DNA from: Styela clava
Lineage: Eukaryota; Chordata; Ascidiacea; Stolidobranchia; Styelidae
Assembly: GCF_964204865.1 (NCBI RefSeq)
Contig: NC_135257.1
Location: forward strand, 7,152,151-7,216,150
DNA length: 64,000 nucleotides
Direction of reading: 5' to 3'
Shown: piece by piece, positions 12,759 to 24,259 of the stretch
Position numbering within the stretch: the first letter of the stretch is position 1
Layout: each line of letters opens with the position of its first letter
Notes under the pieces: model-generated
What the model saw: only the letters and a program-made list of their open reading frames with translations
Told to the model about the DNA's origin: nothing
The model's database searches: none
Program-made: the position numbers and the translations under genes

Positions 12759-12964
12759 AGAAACCAAAGGTTCCTTTGTTAGCGTCCGAAGCTGGTACGG
12801 TAGTTCTTATACGATTATGGGAGGTAAAAGTAACGTTTGGTTGGTCTGGCAATTATGTATTGATAGCCAAACAACTTCTCGTACTTTGCATTTTGACGTT
12901 ACCGGCTGCATCTGTGATCTTTTTTATCGTGACAAAACTACTGGCTTCGTCTACATTAGGTTTG
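12759..12964 (+). CDS. orphan exon-like segment with a membrane helix
   Basis: An open segment is bounded by a good acceptor (TTATTTTCAG at 12758) and donor (TTTG|GTAAGA after 12964). It encodes about 68 residues, including LIRLWEVKVTFGWSG and then a strongly hydrophobic run (LLVLCILTLPAASVIFFIV). I do not recognise the family and could not join it to other exons. It may be one exon of a multi-pass membrane protein, a relic, or a chance frame. Confidence 0.25.
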
Positions 12965-12989
12965 GTAAGATTTTTCAGTGAGTTCTAAA

Positions 12990-14100
12990 ATTTCTTCAAC
13001 CCATCATTCACCGATATACTAACTAGTGCACGAAAAAATATCAAAAATTGACACGCGCTACCAATGTGCAATAATGAAATATCCTTATTTAAATTCGCCG
13101 CAACTATCTAATTTTAATGCCTCATAGATAACCATTTATTCCATGAAAATTTCCATTCCTACTGAATTTTTTTTATAAGAATTTGTGATCCAATAAAAAG
13201 TTGCAATTATTATTAATGTATAAGTCGTCTTGACGTACTTGCTGCCTGCATTCATAAGGAGAGAATTGAAATATGTTATAGTTATCCAATATGAGACATG
13301 TATCGAAGATAAATTATCTGTTTTTGGGCAACTAGAATAGGATATGGCTTTATGTGTATCCAGGGAATGAAGACTGATGCCAATTCATGTCAGGGCGTAG
13401 CTTCAGGTAGGTTGTGTATAGTGAGCTGAAGCTGACGAGCAGTTATGTAAATACTCGACTACCGGGGAGTCCAGCGAATCTGTCAGTGTCCAAGCTTGAC
13501 CATAAGTGTAAGTTCAATCATATCACTTCCAGAATGCGTCACCGCCAAGCCAAATTGTTTCCACCACGCTTCAACGTTTACGCATCTCCAATATCCGACT
13601 CTACAATGCCACCACGCGTTTCACCAAGTTTTTCAAAATATAAACTAAAAGGGCAATGAGGAGACTACTTCAAACTAATATATATATTTATAGTTTTATG
13701 AACCCCTTTACGATACATTAAAAGTTACATCATTCAACATTTCATCGCGTTGTTACAGATTGAATTATAAAGTGCAAGTTATTTATTAAAATTCAAGCCA
13801 TATCAGCTTCATGGATATTTCTTTCGCTGTTTGTTGTAGATCATATCCCACCGGTTTTACAAATAGATATCGAAGCTAAAGTGAAGTAATTTATGCATTC
13901 GTGGTTCTGAAGGTGAAAGATCGCAGCAGCCGGTAGTAATCTGAATAGTTTCGTTTAGTATAAATTTAAAACTTGAAATACAACCGATTTATTAGAAATT
14001 TAGATGATGAATGGAGTAGGAAGAGTTGTTGTTGTGCACTTCGGGTTGCCGGACACAACACACACTGCGGTACATTACGGAGATTGCCTAGCCCTAAATA
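12990..14100. other. no gene seen
   Basis: AT-rich sequence. The 81-codon frame at 13414-13659 has no recognised similarity or splice support and is not called. Confidence 0.5.
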
Positions 14101-14101
14101 T

Positions 14102-14313
14102 ATATTTTGACCGATGACCGTACATTTGATCCCTCGTACATTTGAACCCATGTGTATATCCGCGGGCTCAACCTATATGCGGGTGCTAAACCCATGGGTT
14201 AGGGTTTGTATGGGTTCAAATATCCGCAAAACAAAAAAACTCCATTGGTGCAATAGTATACAGGTGTAATTGTCGTGGGTTCAAATGTACGTGGGTTCAA
14301 ATGTACGGGAACC
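14102..14313. mobile_element. small MITE, GTACATTTGAACCC-terminal family, copy 1
   Basis: Both ends carry the inverted motif GTACATTTGAACCC / GGGTTCAAATGTAC. The interior shares ATCCGC...ACCCATGGGTTAGGG... with the copy at 45809-46015 in opposite orientation. ATTTTGACCGAT occurs directly on both sides, consistent with a target-site duplication whose exact length I cannot fix. Confidence 0.65.
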
Positions 14314-15236
14314 ATTTTGACCGATATGTAGATTTTGTGATATACTGCCGAAATTTGTACTTCGTTTTTATTCATGACCTGCTTTATAACAAATCTGTAA
14401 TAATGCATTTTGTGCATTAAAAATAGAAAAATACTCTGGATGAAATTTTGCACAACCACGCACGATGGAGCTCACGTGTGTTATTTCGTACGTTAAACAG
14501 AGGACTTGGTGCAGACGAGATCCGAAATTGATAATCTCCAAATTCAAAAGTGTTATGATGTTAAGTTTAGTTATTTCTGTCGCGTTGTGCTACACTCTGT
14601 AATGTTACGATTATCATTTTAGCTACATTGATTTCTTCGTGTCGCAATTACACATTATAAATACACGACGATGGACTGTGTTTGTCTTCAGTCCTTGCCT
14701 GTCTTTTCAAAATACGACGACAGTTCGTAGCTTGGCTTACACTCAGTGACATTTGTCCGTTTTTGTATTCTTATGCGTTTTAGTTTCCCCGATTCCTTGT
14801 TACGGGCGCTCAGCCGTAGATCAGGATAAATGGAACAAGAGAGCAATGCGCAAATATCTGGAAAAGAAGTCAAAAACGAAATATTCGACCCACGATTTCC
14901 CCTAATACCACATAATGGACGAAGCCGAAACCGTGGACCATCGTAACTTTTTTGTACCGGTAACCGGACTGCTCTATTCCAGGTTCCGTGACAATGATAC
15001 TGCGTCTTGTGTCAACGTGAATTAAAATGCCTTGATGATTCTACTCACAACTGTAGTATATATTAAATCGTTAGCGTGTAATTACCTTACACTAACGTAC
15101 CTACCTACAGTGCGCCACCGATATCGCAAAACATTCAACTTTAGCGTCGCATCGCAAGGTTTTCAAAATCAAAACGCAAGACGGATCACGGTTGGCGGAT
15201 TGAAAACCGTGTTTCCATGGATAAAAATATTATAGC
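14314..15236. other. no gene seen
   Basis: AT-rich with short open frames only. No splice-supported exon or recognised domain is visible. Confidence 0.5.
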
Positions 15237-15480
15237 GAAATTTTGGATGAAATATTCGATCTCATAGGATTCAGAGAACATTTCGGAATAAATGAAAGTA
15301 ATAGCCTTCTAGTAACAACAATCTTCAATCATTGAAAATTTCAAAGCAATTGGTCCAGTTACCAGTAGTTAAAAAGAGAAACGATTTTTTTCATAATAAC
15401 TCGAAAAAGATCATTACAATAAATTCTAACAGCATCATAATATTAAACGATCTATAGCTCCATTTTGTGTACAATAAATT
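15237..15480 (+). repeat. SINE-like repeat copy
   Basis: Shares with 10381-10604 and 38380-38575 the block GATGAAATATTCGATCTCAT, GAAAATTTCAAAGCAATTGG and TCCAG, followed by an A/AAC-rich tail ending in CATTTTGTGTACAATAAAT. Confidence 0.65.
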
Positions 15481-15709
15481 ATCTATATATATAAAGTCAG
15501 AAAGAATAACGGAGTTTTTGTCGATGGTACATATTGGACACGTTAGGTTTATAATTAATTTATTTCAACCATTTGCAAGTTTTGGTAAAAGTATACATTC
15601 AATATTGTCTTCATAAAATAAGATGAATATCTTTTTTCCAAAATGCTGTCATATATATGATATGACGTTATATGACTGACAGCTGTTTATATGGCGAAGT
15701 GGCATATAT

Positions 15710-16375
15710 ACCGTATTTCCCGGCGAATAAAGTCTACTCGGTAAATAGGAGGAGGCCCGTTTTCAAGCATGAAAAAATGGGTTTTGGCATATAACTGGCC
15801 AATGAGACGGTAGTAAAATCGCATCAACATCGTAATCTCAAATTACCATGCAAAGGCTTTTGAGCGTCGCCGCGTTTGCGCATTGGTTAAAATAGCCTAT
15901 AGTGACTTTTCTTGTAGCATAATATCCAATCCATAACAACTACGGCAATTCAAACTGTCTTTCAATTTTAATCTAATTGTGTTCAACGTAACTCGCGATT
16001 GCGTCCACCATATAAGAACATTACCGATCTAAAATAACACCACAATCTGCGGACATAATAATGTGAGATAATTTATATGATTATATTTAGTTTTGATAAA
16101 TAAATATATATAAATATACATGTAAAGTGTATATATGATAATCACAGCATTGAAATTCCAGATTCACAGCGCGAGAATGCTGATTTATTTAAAACTAACC
16201 TGATGAGGACGTGTGGGATGCTATCGCCGAGGGTATTTTATGGTCCAAATTAATTAAATAATAATGCGATACCAAAAAAACAAAAATTATCTTACTCGCC
16301 TAATAAGACAACTCCCCCAAACTCAGGCCAAAAATTTGGGTCTAGAAGAGCGACTTATTCGCCGGGAAATACGGT
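15710..16375. mobile_element. MITE with 21-bp perfect terminal inverted repeats
   Basis: The left end ACCGTATTTCCCGGCGAAT... and right end ...ATTCGCCGGGAAATACGGT are perfect inverted repeats over 21 bases. The element is 666 bp with no transposase frame. Flanks are TATA-rich, so the target-site duplication cannot be told apart from background. This motif is common at ends of MITEs in many animals. Confidence 0.75.
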
Positions 16376-16412
16376 ATATTTATATATAGTTATGTATATG
16401 TGTTGAAATAGG

Positions 16413-16864
16413 CAGGCTTGTCCATGGGAAACGTCCCATGGGATGGGATAGCACACAATTGTATTTCCCATTGGACACGTGGGACATAAAAATCGTATGA
16501 TTTTCGGGAAATGATGGTAAAACATTTCATTGTGGATTTCGTGTCCATATATTTGAGCATAGCTCTCTTGTTATTAGTTATATAGAGCAAAATATATTCG
16601 GCATTACCAATATAACTCGTATAGAGTCTGATGGACACATATATAATAGTTATGAATATAAACCTAACAAAGTCCGTAAATTTTGTTGTTTTGCATGTCT
16701 CTTCGTACATGTAGTCCTATTTAGTAGACGCTAACTCTAAATTTAACAATTGGATTTTTTTGAATTTTATTCCAATGGGAATCTCATGGGATGGGATGGG
16801 CATAATTGTTATGGGATGGGATGGGAATGGGACAGAAAAATATGTCCGAGCAAGAACAAGCCTG
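16413..16864. mobile_element. hAT-type MITE, 452 bp, TSD GAAATAGG
   Basis: Ends are CAGGCTTG and CAAGCCTG, with the 8-bp direct repeat GAAATAGG at 16405-16412 and 16865-16872. The interior has repeated GGGATGGGATGGG near its ends and GTCCATATATTTGAGCATAG in the middle. A second full-length copy lies at about 56367-56776 and a fragment at about 55018-55115. The long frame on the minus strand inside it is not recognised as transposase. Confidence 0.85.
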
Positions 16865-17185
16865 GAAATAGGATATTGCGGATATATATATATACTGTTT
16901 TGTTAATTATTGATTGTTGATTATTGTCAGATACGATATAATGGCATCAGCATTCAAAGCAAATTTGGACAAGAGAAATGAAACTTGGCCAACCACGGAT
17001 TTTGGATCAATATGTCACAAATACAAATATTTCAGCCTGACAGCCCAAGGCAAGTCGTGCCTACTAATTACTAAATATATCCTCGTCTTCAACGAGCATT
17101 AAGGTTTGGACAAAGAGTAATCACGACTCCAATAGCAATCATCGTACCATGCCGTGGTGCCTGGGCTTGAATTAATTATTTCGGC

Positions 17186-17600
17186 TTCAATATAGTTAGA
17201 TAGTCGTCATAATATTGTGCTATTAGCACGGCGCACCAATCGCCTAGCCCTAGCCACTTTGAAGCTTGGAATAGGGTCCGATGTGTGGTATAATCTCGGG
17301 GAATGGTCTGCTCTATAAAAAGGTATTTATTAGGTTATCATTATAGATACTGGGTTTTATATTAGGCGTAGCTACACAAATATTTCAGACTGATTTCAAT
17401 CTAGTTAGATAGCTCGTTAAAGTGCACCCCGTGTTATAATATTATGAGTGCTAGCACAGTGCGCTTATCTAGTCGTCATTTTTGAAGTTAGAATGAGGGC
17501 GACGCATGGTATAATCTCTGATAATGTCCCCGTCCGCAAGGAAATATTGGGCTATCAATATAAACACTGGATTTAAATTTTGGAGCAAATACACAAAATT
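17186..17600. repeat. diverged tandem duplication, about 207-bp unit
   Basis: Two adjacent copies start CAATATAGTTAGATAG (about 17190) and CAATCTAGTTAGATAG (about 17397). Both contain TGGTATAATCTC and TTATC(A)ATATAGA/AACACTGG-type matches in order. The copies differ by many substitutions and small indels, so the duplication is old. No coding function is seen. Confidence 0.6.
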
Positions 17601-18571
17601 TAGTGCCAATAACCAATAAAGTGCAATCAATGTTTTGTGTAAAAACTTTTATATATCAAAAACATGGTCTAACAATTTAAAACCTGACAAACAACTAATA
17701 GTCATAAATTATTGTACTCGTTGGTGTTATATCGAAGGCAGAACTAGATATGCTGTGAACAACCCAAAACATATTGTTTAGCAATAACGTAATTGCAAAC
17801 TTTTTTCGAATATATTATCAGGATGGTTCCTTTTGACGTGATTAAATATTATCTTGCCCGGTTAAAACAATTCGCAGTTGGAATATTTTTAGAAAATATT
17901 TTCGTGCTTCGATCTTGCTGATTATATAATCAAAACCATTACCCATGTAGAATATTCAGAGTTCAGTAACTCCAGTAAATCCTCGTAGTCAACCATTAAC
18001 CGCGGTATCCCCGTTACGTAACTCGACTTTATGTAACAAAGGTTGAAGGATATTATGTTTACTTTATCGAGTTACACAACAGTACACTGTTAAAATGTTC
18101 ACACAATATTTGAGCAATTCCGCGTTATTTGTTCCCAAACAGTACAAAACGACGAGTCATACATGACATAATACTCCGTTATGCAACGAAATTCGGAATC
18201 AAATAAACTGTTACTTATATATATCGACTAATAAGATGAAAATCTTGTTCAAGTCAGCTTGCCTAATGATTTCTATAATTTTACTGTTGATTGTTTTAGC
18301 TAAACTACGACCTCGTACTGTTGTAATGTCTTTATATTTTTATGTCAGTGGGATTTGATTGAGCGTCAGTGGTATTACCAGGTTTATGATTTAGTCACGT
18401 AAAGATTTATTTACATCTAACGAATAAATGCTGTTGATATAATAGGGTAGTATGACAAAATCAATTTCCTGGCAAAATGTAGACTTATTTGTGTGCAAAA
18501 TATACTCATCTTTTAATTTTTCTACGTAGATAATTTTGGTTTCATATGAAAATAGACAGTAGCCTGTCAAT
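17601..18571. other. upstream region of the CRAL-TRIO gene
   Basis: AT-rich with no exon recognised. It should hold the promoter and any 5' UTR exon of the gene starting at 18572, but no TATA or initiator element stands out. Confidence 0.4.
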
Positions 18572-21500
18572 ATGGGTGTTAGATATGAATGTGACCTACC
18601 ATCAGATGTTCTGAAGAAAGCTGTAGCAGAATTGAACGAACCTCAAGATAATGATGCCAGACTTGCTGAAATCGATAAACTACGTAATAGATTCGAGGAG
18701 GAACAAGATGATCTTGAACTCATTCGAACAGATGACATGTTTTTCTTGAGGTTAGATTTTGAAGTTTTGATATAAGCTTGTAAAGTATCACACAATTAGG
18801 CATTTTGGCGTGTTCGAACCCACTGATTTATATTTTGGTAGACGAAAAGCCAAGGATTAAAATGAGTTTTTTTTTAGGTTTTTACGAGCAAAGAAATTTA
18901 AGCACGAGAAGGCCTACAATATGCTTGTGAACTATCACAAACAGAGAAGGGATTTCAGGGAAGTTTTTGACAAGGTAACAATTAATGATTTGTTAACTAA
19001 ATTACATTAATCGTACTATTACTGTAAGGTGTGTTTAAGTATGGGCAAATGCTGTTTATCCCATTGGTATATTTCTACATTCCCCTCCATATGTACCTTT
19101 GCAGGCGGGAGTATTATATTTATGTCCGTATCACTACCCGAGAGAAACTATTAGTAAAATTAGAAGCATTTTTGTACACAGGTGGACAATCCTGAAGCTC
19201 TCACAGAATATATGATGAATGGAGCTGTTGTCCCAATCAAGCAAAAAGCATCCGATGGCTCTGCAGTGGTGATTGGTCAACCCGGTACGTTCAATTTTAG
19301 TCGAATGCGAACGCTATTCTTCGCAGATATGATTAAATTTTTTCAAAATATTATGCTCGAATGTAATTTAGTTTGTCCATGATTTTTTTTCTGCCATTGA
19401 AAAGAAGTGTATATTCAAATTAAACACAGATAAAATTTTGTGTAGATTATTTTGTAATTGCTGATTCAAAACCTATTTGGGGAAATAGATTTTCATTCCG
19501 CAATGCATCTTTTTGAAACTATAGGGGAAATAAAAATAGGAAAAGGAATAAAGAATAGCGGCGAATAATTATTGAATTGTTTTTCCAGGTAAAGGAATGC
19601 CTGATACAGCATTGATGTCTGATTTCCTGGCTATGATCATTTTGGTTACCGAGAATCTACTGAAAGATGAGACTATTACCGTGAGTACTCGATAGTATTT
19701 GAGGCTATGAACTGAAAAGATATACCGTCCATGTATTGGAATAAAGCATGTCATTAGGAAAGCCATCCTTTTTACAAACTATACATAGATATATGAAGCC
19801 ACAAAACTGCTCATCCCGATTCACCTCGACTTATACTTTGATCACTCGCAAATTAACACTGACGAAAAAATATATATACTTAGTCAGTGGGATAGCTTCT
19901 ATTATAAGATGGCCCTAATAGTCAGAAATCATGAAACTGCTTTTATGATTTGCTAAATATTTCCAATCACAGGTTTACGGAATGACCGTCATAGTCGACT
20001 ACTCGAACTTCAATCTCAACTTACTGAAGCAATTCACTCCATCATTTGGAAAGAAATTTGGCGGAGTTATGGCGGTAAGTGTGAAATATATTGAGTCATA
20101 ATCGTTTAGAACTCATAAACCGCATCGCTGTGATACTAAGTCTGGAAATTGTTGCAAAGGCAACAATTATGCTAATAAACATTTTATTCAGAATATGTTA
20201 TAACAGTGGTTGCACAATGTTTTTTACAGGACGCGATGCCTGCAAGATTGAAAAGCATGAATGTTGTAAATGAATATAAGATATTCACAATAATTTACAA
20301 CATTATGAAACCATTTACCCGAGAAAAAATGCAGAAAAGGGTAAGGAATAACATTTTCTATCAGTTTAGGGTTAACTCTTTGAACTCTGACGTCTCTGAG
20401 CGAAGTTACCCTGAAGGTTCGTGGCGCCGTATTGGTAGAACAATAAAATAAGTCTAAATATTGGCTATTTGGCACGCTTATAACTTTTTACCAATTATAG
20501 GTAGCACGTTGTGTGGCATTTCAATCGGAAGGAAATTTTATCGTGCATTCAGAATGTATTTTCCATTTCGAAATACATTTTGTCAAAATTAATAAAATTG
20601 ACTCTAATCTAACAGTGATTTTTCTGCATGTATGTGAGTTTTGGCTTGAAATTTTGTTATTTTGGTACAAAATATACTGCAAATAATGGATGTTCATAAA
20701 GAGTTTTTTATAAGCTTTTTGTTGATATTCGAATTACTATTGTGGCTGCCATATAACCAATTTTATATTTAAATATTTAATTGTGTATCATTGTGTCGGG
20801 TGAACAACTTCGATAAGCGGCCATGACGCACTGATTACGCAGCTACGCAAAAGCCGATCACGTGACTACCGTCATGAAGATGTTGATAAGTACGTTCGAA
20901 ACGTATTGCGTGGCAAAATGCGCAAGATAACTTTCACGACGACGTTCTCAGCGGGGCATCGGTCGCCGAGTTTCGATATGATATTAACCCTGTATGGATT
21001 GAAGTACCGACGTCGAGTAATGCGTGCAGTAATAGCGAAGTGAAGGTAATATCGTCATATAAAATTTCACGTGGAAAATGTTTTATTCGCCCATCAGTAT
21101 TTGTTCAAATATCAACCAAAATAAGTACTTGCCTGCTCTGCAGATCAAAATATCTGATTGTACGAATGTTAGGCGAAGCAAGTGGATGGATCAATATCTG
21201 AGAGAACTAATAATGCAGAAAGAGCAACTCTTATTCCAACAATATCATATGCGTCGCCAGAACCTACCGCAAAACGCCAGTTCTAATAATAGATGCGTCG
21301 TATGCAGCAAAATTTACATTATTGCCAAAAAACCAATCCAGCTGCTAAAGACAAAGCGTTGCTGAAACGATGCGAGACAGTATATAAGTACAAATACTGT
21401 AATGAGTACCTATGTATAGGTAACAGGTCCAACAACCATTGGTATATCTGGCACAACAAAGTGCAATATTAGATTTAGAATGTGTCTTTTATCTGCATAA

Positions 21501-22722
21501 TATTTTCATGTTCTTCATTGTTCCGGGCACAACAAAGTGCAACATTCAATTTAAAAATTTTAGCAAGCAGTCTTTTATGTACATACATTTTTCATGGTCT
21601 TTATTGTTCCGTTATTTGCTAATAAAATCACAATCTTGTTCATATTGCGTATACGTAACCACAACTTGAGCGGGCAGTCAAAGAGTAGTGAGAATTTTGA
21701 ATGCGTAGCATCGGGTTAATTAATTACTTCCTCCGGACATTTCAATAATAACATCTCGACGTAACGTTATTGCGGATATCGTCACGTTTAGTTGCATTTG
21801 CGTAATATACGTAAAGTTGTGCGTGACGAGACGTTGCCTCTCTTCAATGAGAACATCATTTTGACGCAGCGTCGATGTTAAATCTACAGATAATCTAATA
21901 TATTTGACCATAAAATTTGAATGGCTCATCGTGAAATAGTTTTGGATACGTATATAAAAAGCTATTCAAATTCTCCACATATATTGCCGATTGAATATGT
22001 GGCTATTTAGGCAAGAAGTCGAAATTCTTTATATTAAATATTTGTTATCATACAATAATTCCATACGCACTTTCAAATTGCCAATTTTACTGAAACATCG
22101 TATATTAGAGCACCGATATTTACAATATAATTAGTCCCAATAACAAGCTTTCATGCAATATAAAATTTATTTAAATACTCATTGTTGTTCTTGAGATACG
22201 AGATCATAAAGTTGATTCCTTCCGACACGAAAAACAAGCCGGTAAACCGGCTTGCCGGGGCACAGAGCGTACTCAAACAAGCCGGTAAACCGGCTTGCCG
22301 GGTTCAAGCGGGTTTAGACAAAAAGTTTTGAATGCTTCAGATTGCAGTTCTGCGATCTCGACACAACCCACAAACGATATGAACCTATATATATATACAA
22401 TATAATAGGAAAAGGCAAGGAAATTATTATTTTTTTTGAACTATGTATCTATTTTTTGCCAAATTAAATTATTTAAAAAAAATGAACAGAAAATAGCTAG
22501 CTGGCTAGTTTTATGCAAAATGTGGTTATTTTTAAAATATTTTATTTTTTTTTATTTTTACAGCTCGAACTCCATGGCAGCAATTTTACTAATTTGCACA
22601 AAAAAGTCGATCCTACGGGGCTTCCACCTTTCCTTGCCGGAACTGGCCCGGATCTGGACCTGGCGGGCTGGAAAAATAGACTGTTGAAATCAGTTGGCGA
22701 AGGAGAAGACACCGCATTGTAA
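18572..22722 (+). CDS. CRAL-TRIO lipid-transfer protein, alpha-tocopherol transfer protein-like, seven exons
   Basis: Exons are 18572-18750, 18878-18974, 19182-19284, 19589-19680, 19973-20074, 20230-20340 and 22564-22722. All have GT..AG introns and phases that join to one 280-residue protein. This family carries hydrophobic ligands (tocopherol, retinaldehyde, phosphoinositides) between membranes in the cytosol. Residues 1-92 form the CRAL-TRIO N-terminal helical domain, ending FLRAKKFKHEKAYNMLVNYH. Residues about 93-245 form the lipid-binding domain, with VYGMTVIVDYSNFNLN and the PARLKSMNVVNE block. The last exon gives LHGSNFTNLHKKVDPTGLPP, the usual closing segment. Length equals alpha-TTP (about 278) rather than clavesin or RLBP1, but orthology among these is not settled. 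The 2.2-kb last intron holds repeats and a palindrome pair. Confidence 0.93.
21449..21612. repeat. short tandem duplication in the last CRAL-TRIO intron
   Basis: GGCACAACAAAGTGCAA occurs twice about 78 bp apart (near 21450 and 21528). Each copy is followed by similar ATT...TTTAGAA/TTTTAGC, TGTCTTTTAT/AGTCTTTTAT and CATTGTTCCG/TATTGTTCCG segments. The copies are diverged. Confidence 0.5.
22234..22302. repeat. paired identical palindromes in intron
   Basis: A 26-base unit starting ACAAGCCGGTAAACCGGCTT occurs at 22234-22259 and again, identical, at 22277-22302. The unit contains the hairpin arms AAGCCGGT / ACCGGCTT. It is much more GC-rich than the intron around it. Confidence 0.75.
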
Positions 22723-22861
22723 TATCCTTGCTTTCGTAACACTCCTTCTATTGTGCATTTTTTGCTTCTTCATGACATTCTTCAAAGATCAAGCACGCGT
22801 GTCTTTCAAGACTGTCTTTGATAACCGCTTTTTTTGGCCCAAAATGCCATGCCTTCATCAA

Positions 22862-22867
22862 AATAAA
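22862..22867 (+). promoter_or_regulatory. polyadenylation signal for the CRAL-TRIO gene
   Basis: AATAAA lies 140 bases past the stop codon at 22722. Confidence 0.45.
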
Positions 22868-23749
22868 TTATGGGATGTTTCATAACTCTCTAGTCTAGAA
22901 TGTGCTTACTACGTCAAAGTAAGGAACAGGAATGCATATATGAATAGCCTTCAATTTATCCGAAATTGTCTTCAATAGGAAGTTCCTATCCTAGCCCCAT
23001 GCATGAGCTAATCATTTGTTCTACAAGGTAGCTCTAACTGAAATTGGTATGTCAATGTAGTTTGTGTAAAGGGACGAATAAATATACACATGGTTTACTA
23101 TCTACATAAAAGACATTAAGAATGATTAACTGTGATTTGCGTGCTATTATATCACGCAATTGTTGTGCATTCGGTTGTAACATGACATATATACTGGGTT
23201 GTAGCGCAAAAAGGGTCATGTTTAAAAATTCATATACAAAAATTCTGAGGTCTACCAGCGAATTTTATAGCAATTGTCAAAGGTTCATATGTGATACCCT
23301 TTCAAGATCAAAGTTAAATGAATACCTCATTTGCCAGACGTGTGATTGAAATATGAAGGAGAACTATTTATTCCAGTATTCCTCTGTGTGCTGTACTTTC
23401 ATATTTGATCTTGTAATATAACTGTGTGCAATAAAATCTGAGATTTTATTATATTAAATTATTAAAACTTCAGTAAAAACGGTCAGAGGCGTTTATGCAG
23501 TGTAAGGCAATAGCAGCAGAAGTTAATAATGAACACTTACAATTATTTTTGCTAATGCTCAATTGCAGAAGATTAAAAGTAGGAAGGTATGCATTTTTGA
23601 AATTTACGTCATAAAGATATGAGAATTACTGAATGACAACAATTATTTAATAATTTCTGAAAGTGACGTCACAATTAAATCTGAATGTTAGATTACCTAA
23701 ATTGTTTACCTGAAAAAGCCACTTCTGAATATCGAGGCGGACTGTAGCC
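22868..23749. other. intergenic DNA between CRAL-TRIO and PIERCE-like genes
   Basis: No exon is supported. It should contain the PIERCE-like promoter. Short frames such as 23122-23349 have no recognised similarity. Confidence 0.45.
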
Positions 23750-24259
23750 ATGAATATGGATTTACCAGAAAGACCAAAGCCAAGTGTTCGATTTAGCGAT
23801 GATAGTTACGGTACAACTGTTAGTTCAGTTGCTGATGTCCCACTGAAAGAGACACTTGAGAAAACAGATCTGCCTTCATTAATTGAGAAAGATTCCACTT
23901 GTTATTCTGAGAAGTCTCTTGAGGACCGGCCTGTCTCGGCGAAAGACGAATCTGATTCAATTGCTGAATCATCCGACAGCGAGGAAGAACGGGTTATAGA
24001 CAAACCAAAGAAGGTAGAGAAAACTCCGAAAGAGCAGGGCATTTTACCTGCTAGATTCAGTAACGCTCGGAAGTTTCAGGGATATGGAGTGAAGATTGAT
24101 GCACTTTATCGAACTACGGCTTCTGATTATGGAAGCCGACCGCCTACCGAACTGACAATGCCCAGTAGATATTACGGATTCACAAGAAAATTTACAACTC
24201 ATCTGAGTGTTTGCGGAATGTATAGAAATCATTCTGTTAATTCGAAATTAGACAAGTAA
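23750..24259 (+). CDS. PIERCE1/2-like ciliary microtubule inner protein, single exon
   Basis: 169 residues, intronless. The PIERCE family (former C9orf116/C15orf65, UPF0691) comprises small proteins on the inner wall of axonemal doublet microtubules that help seat outer dynein arms. The conserved part is the last 55 residues, TTASDYGSRPPTELTMPSRY and then KFTTHLSVCGMYRNHSVNS, matching the family's YGSxxPT...MP...F...CGMYRN.S.N pattern and its usual position at the C-terminus. Residues 1-100 are Ser/Glu/Asp-rich and look disordered, an extension longer than in vertebrate proteins. A second Met at residue 3 is an equally possible start. I cannot decide between PIERCE1 and PIERCE2. The neighbouring NOC3L gene converges on it from the right. 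Confidence 0.85.
   Translation: MNMDLPERPKPSVRFSDDSYGTTVSSVADVPLKETLEKTDLPSLIEKDSTCYSEKSLEDRPVSAKDESDSIAESSDSEEERVIDKPKKVEKTPKEQGILPARFSNARKFQGYGVKIDALYRTTASDYGSRPPTELTMPSRYYGFTRKFTTHLSVCGMYRNHSVNSKLDK

Noticed and set aside
21078-21365. 95-codon frame in the last CRAL-TRIO intron
   Set aside because: It has a charged mid-section (QYLRELIMQKEQLLFQQYH) but no family match, and lies within a well-supported intron. Kept only as a possible relic.
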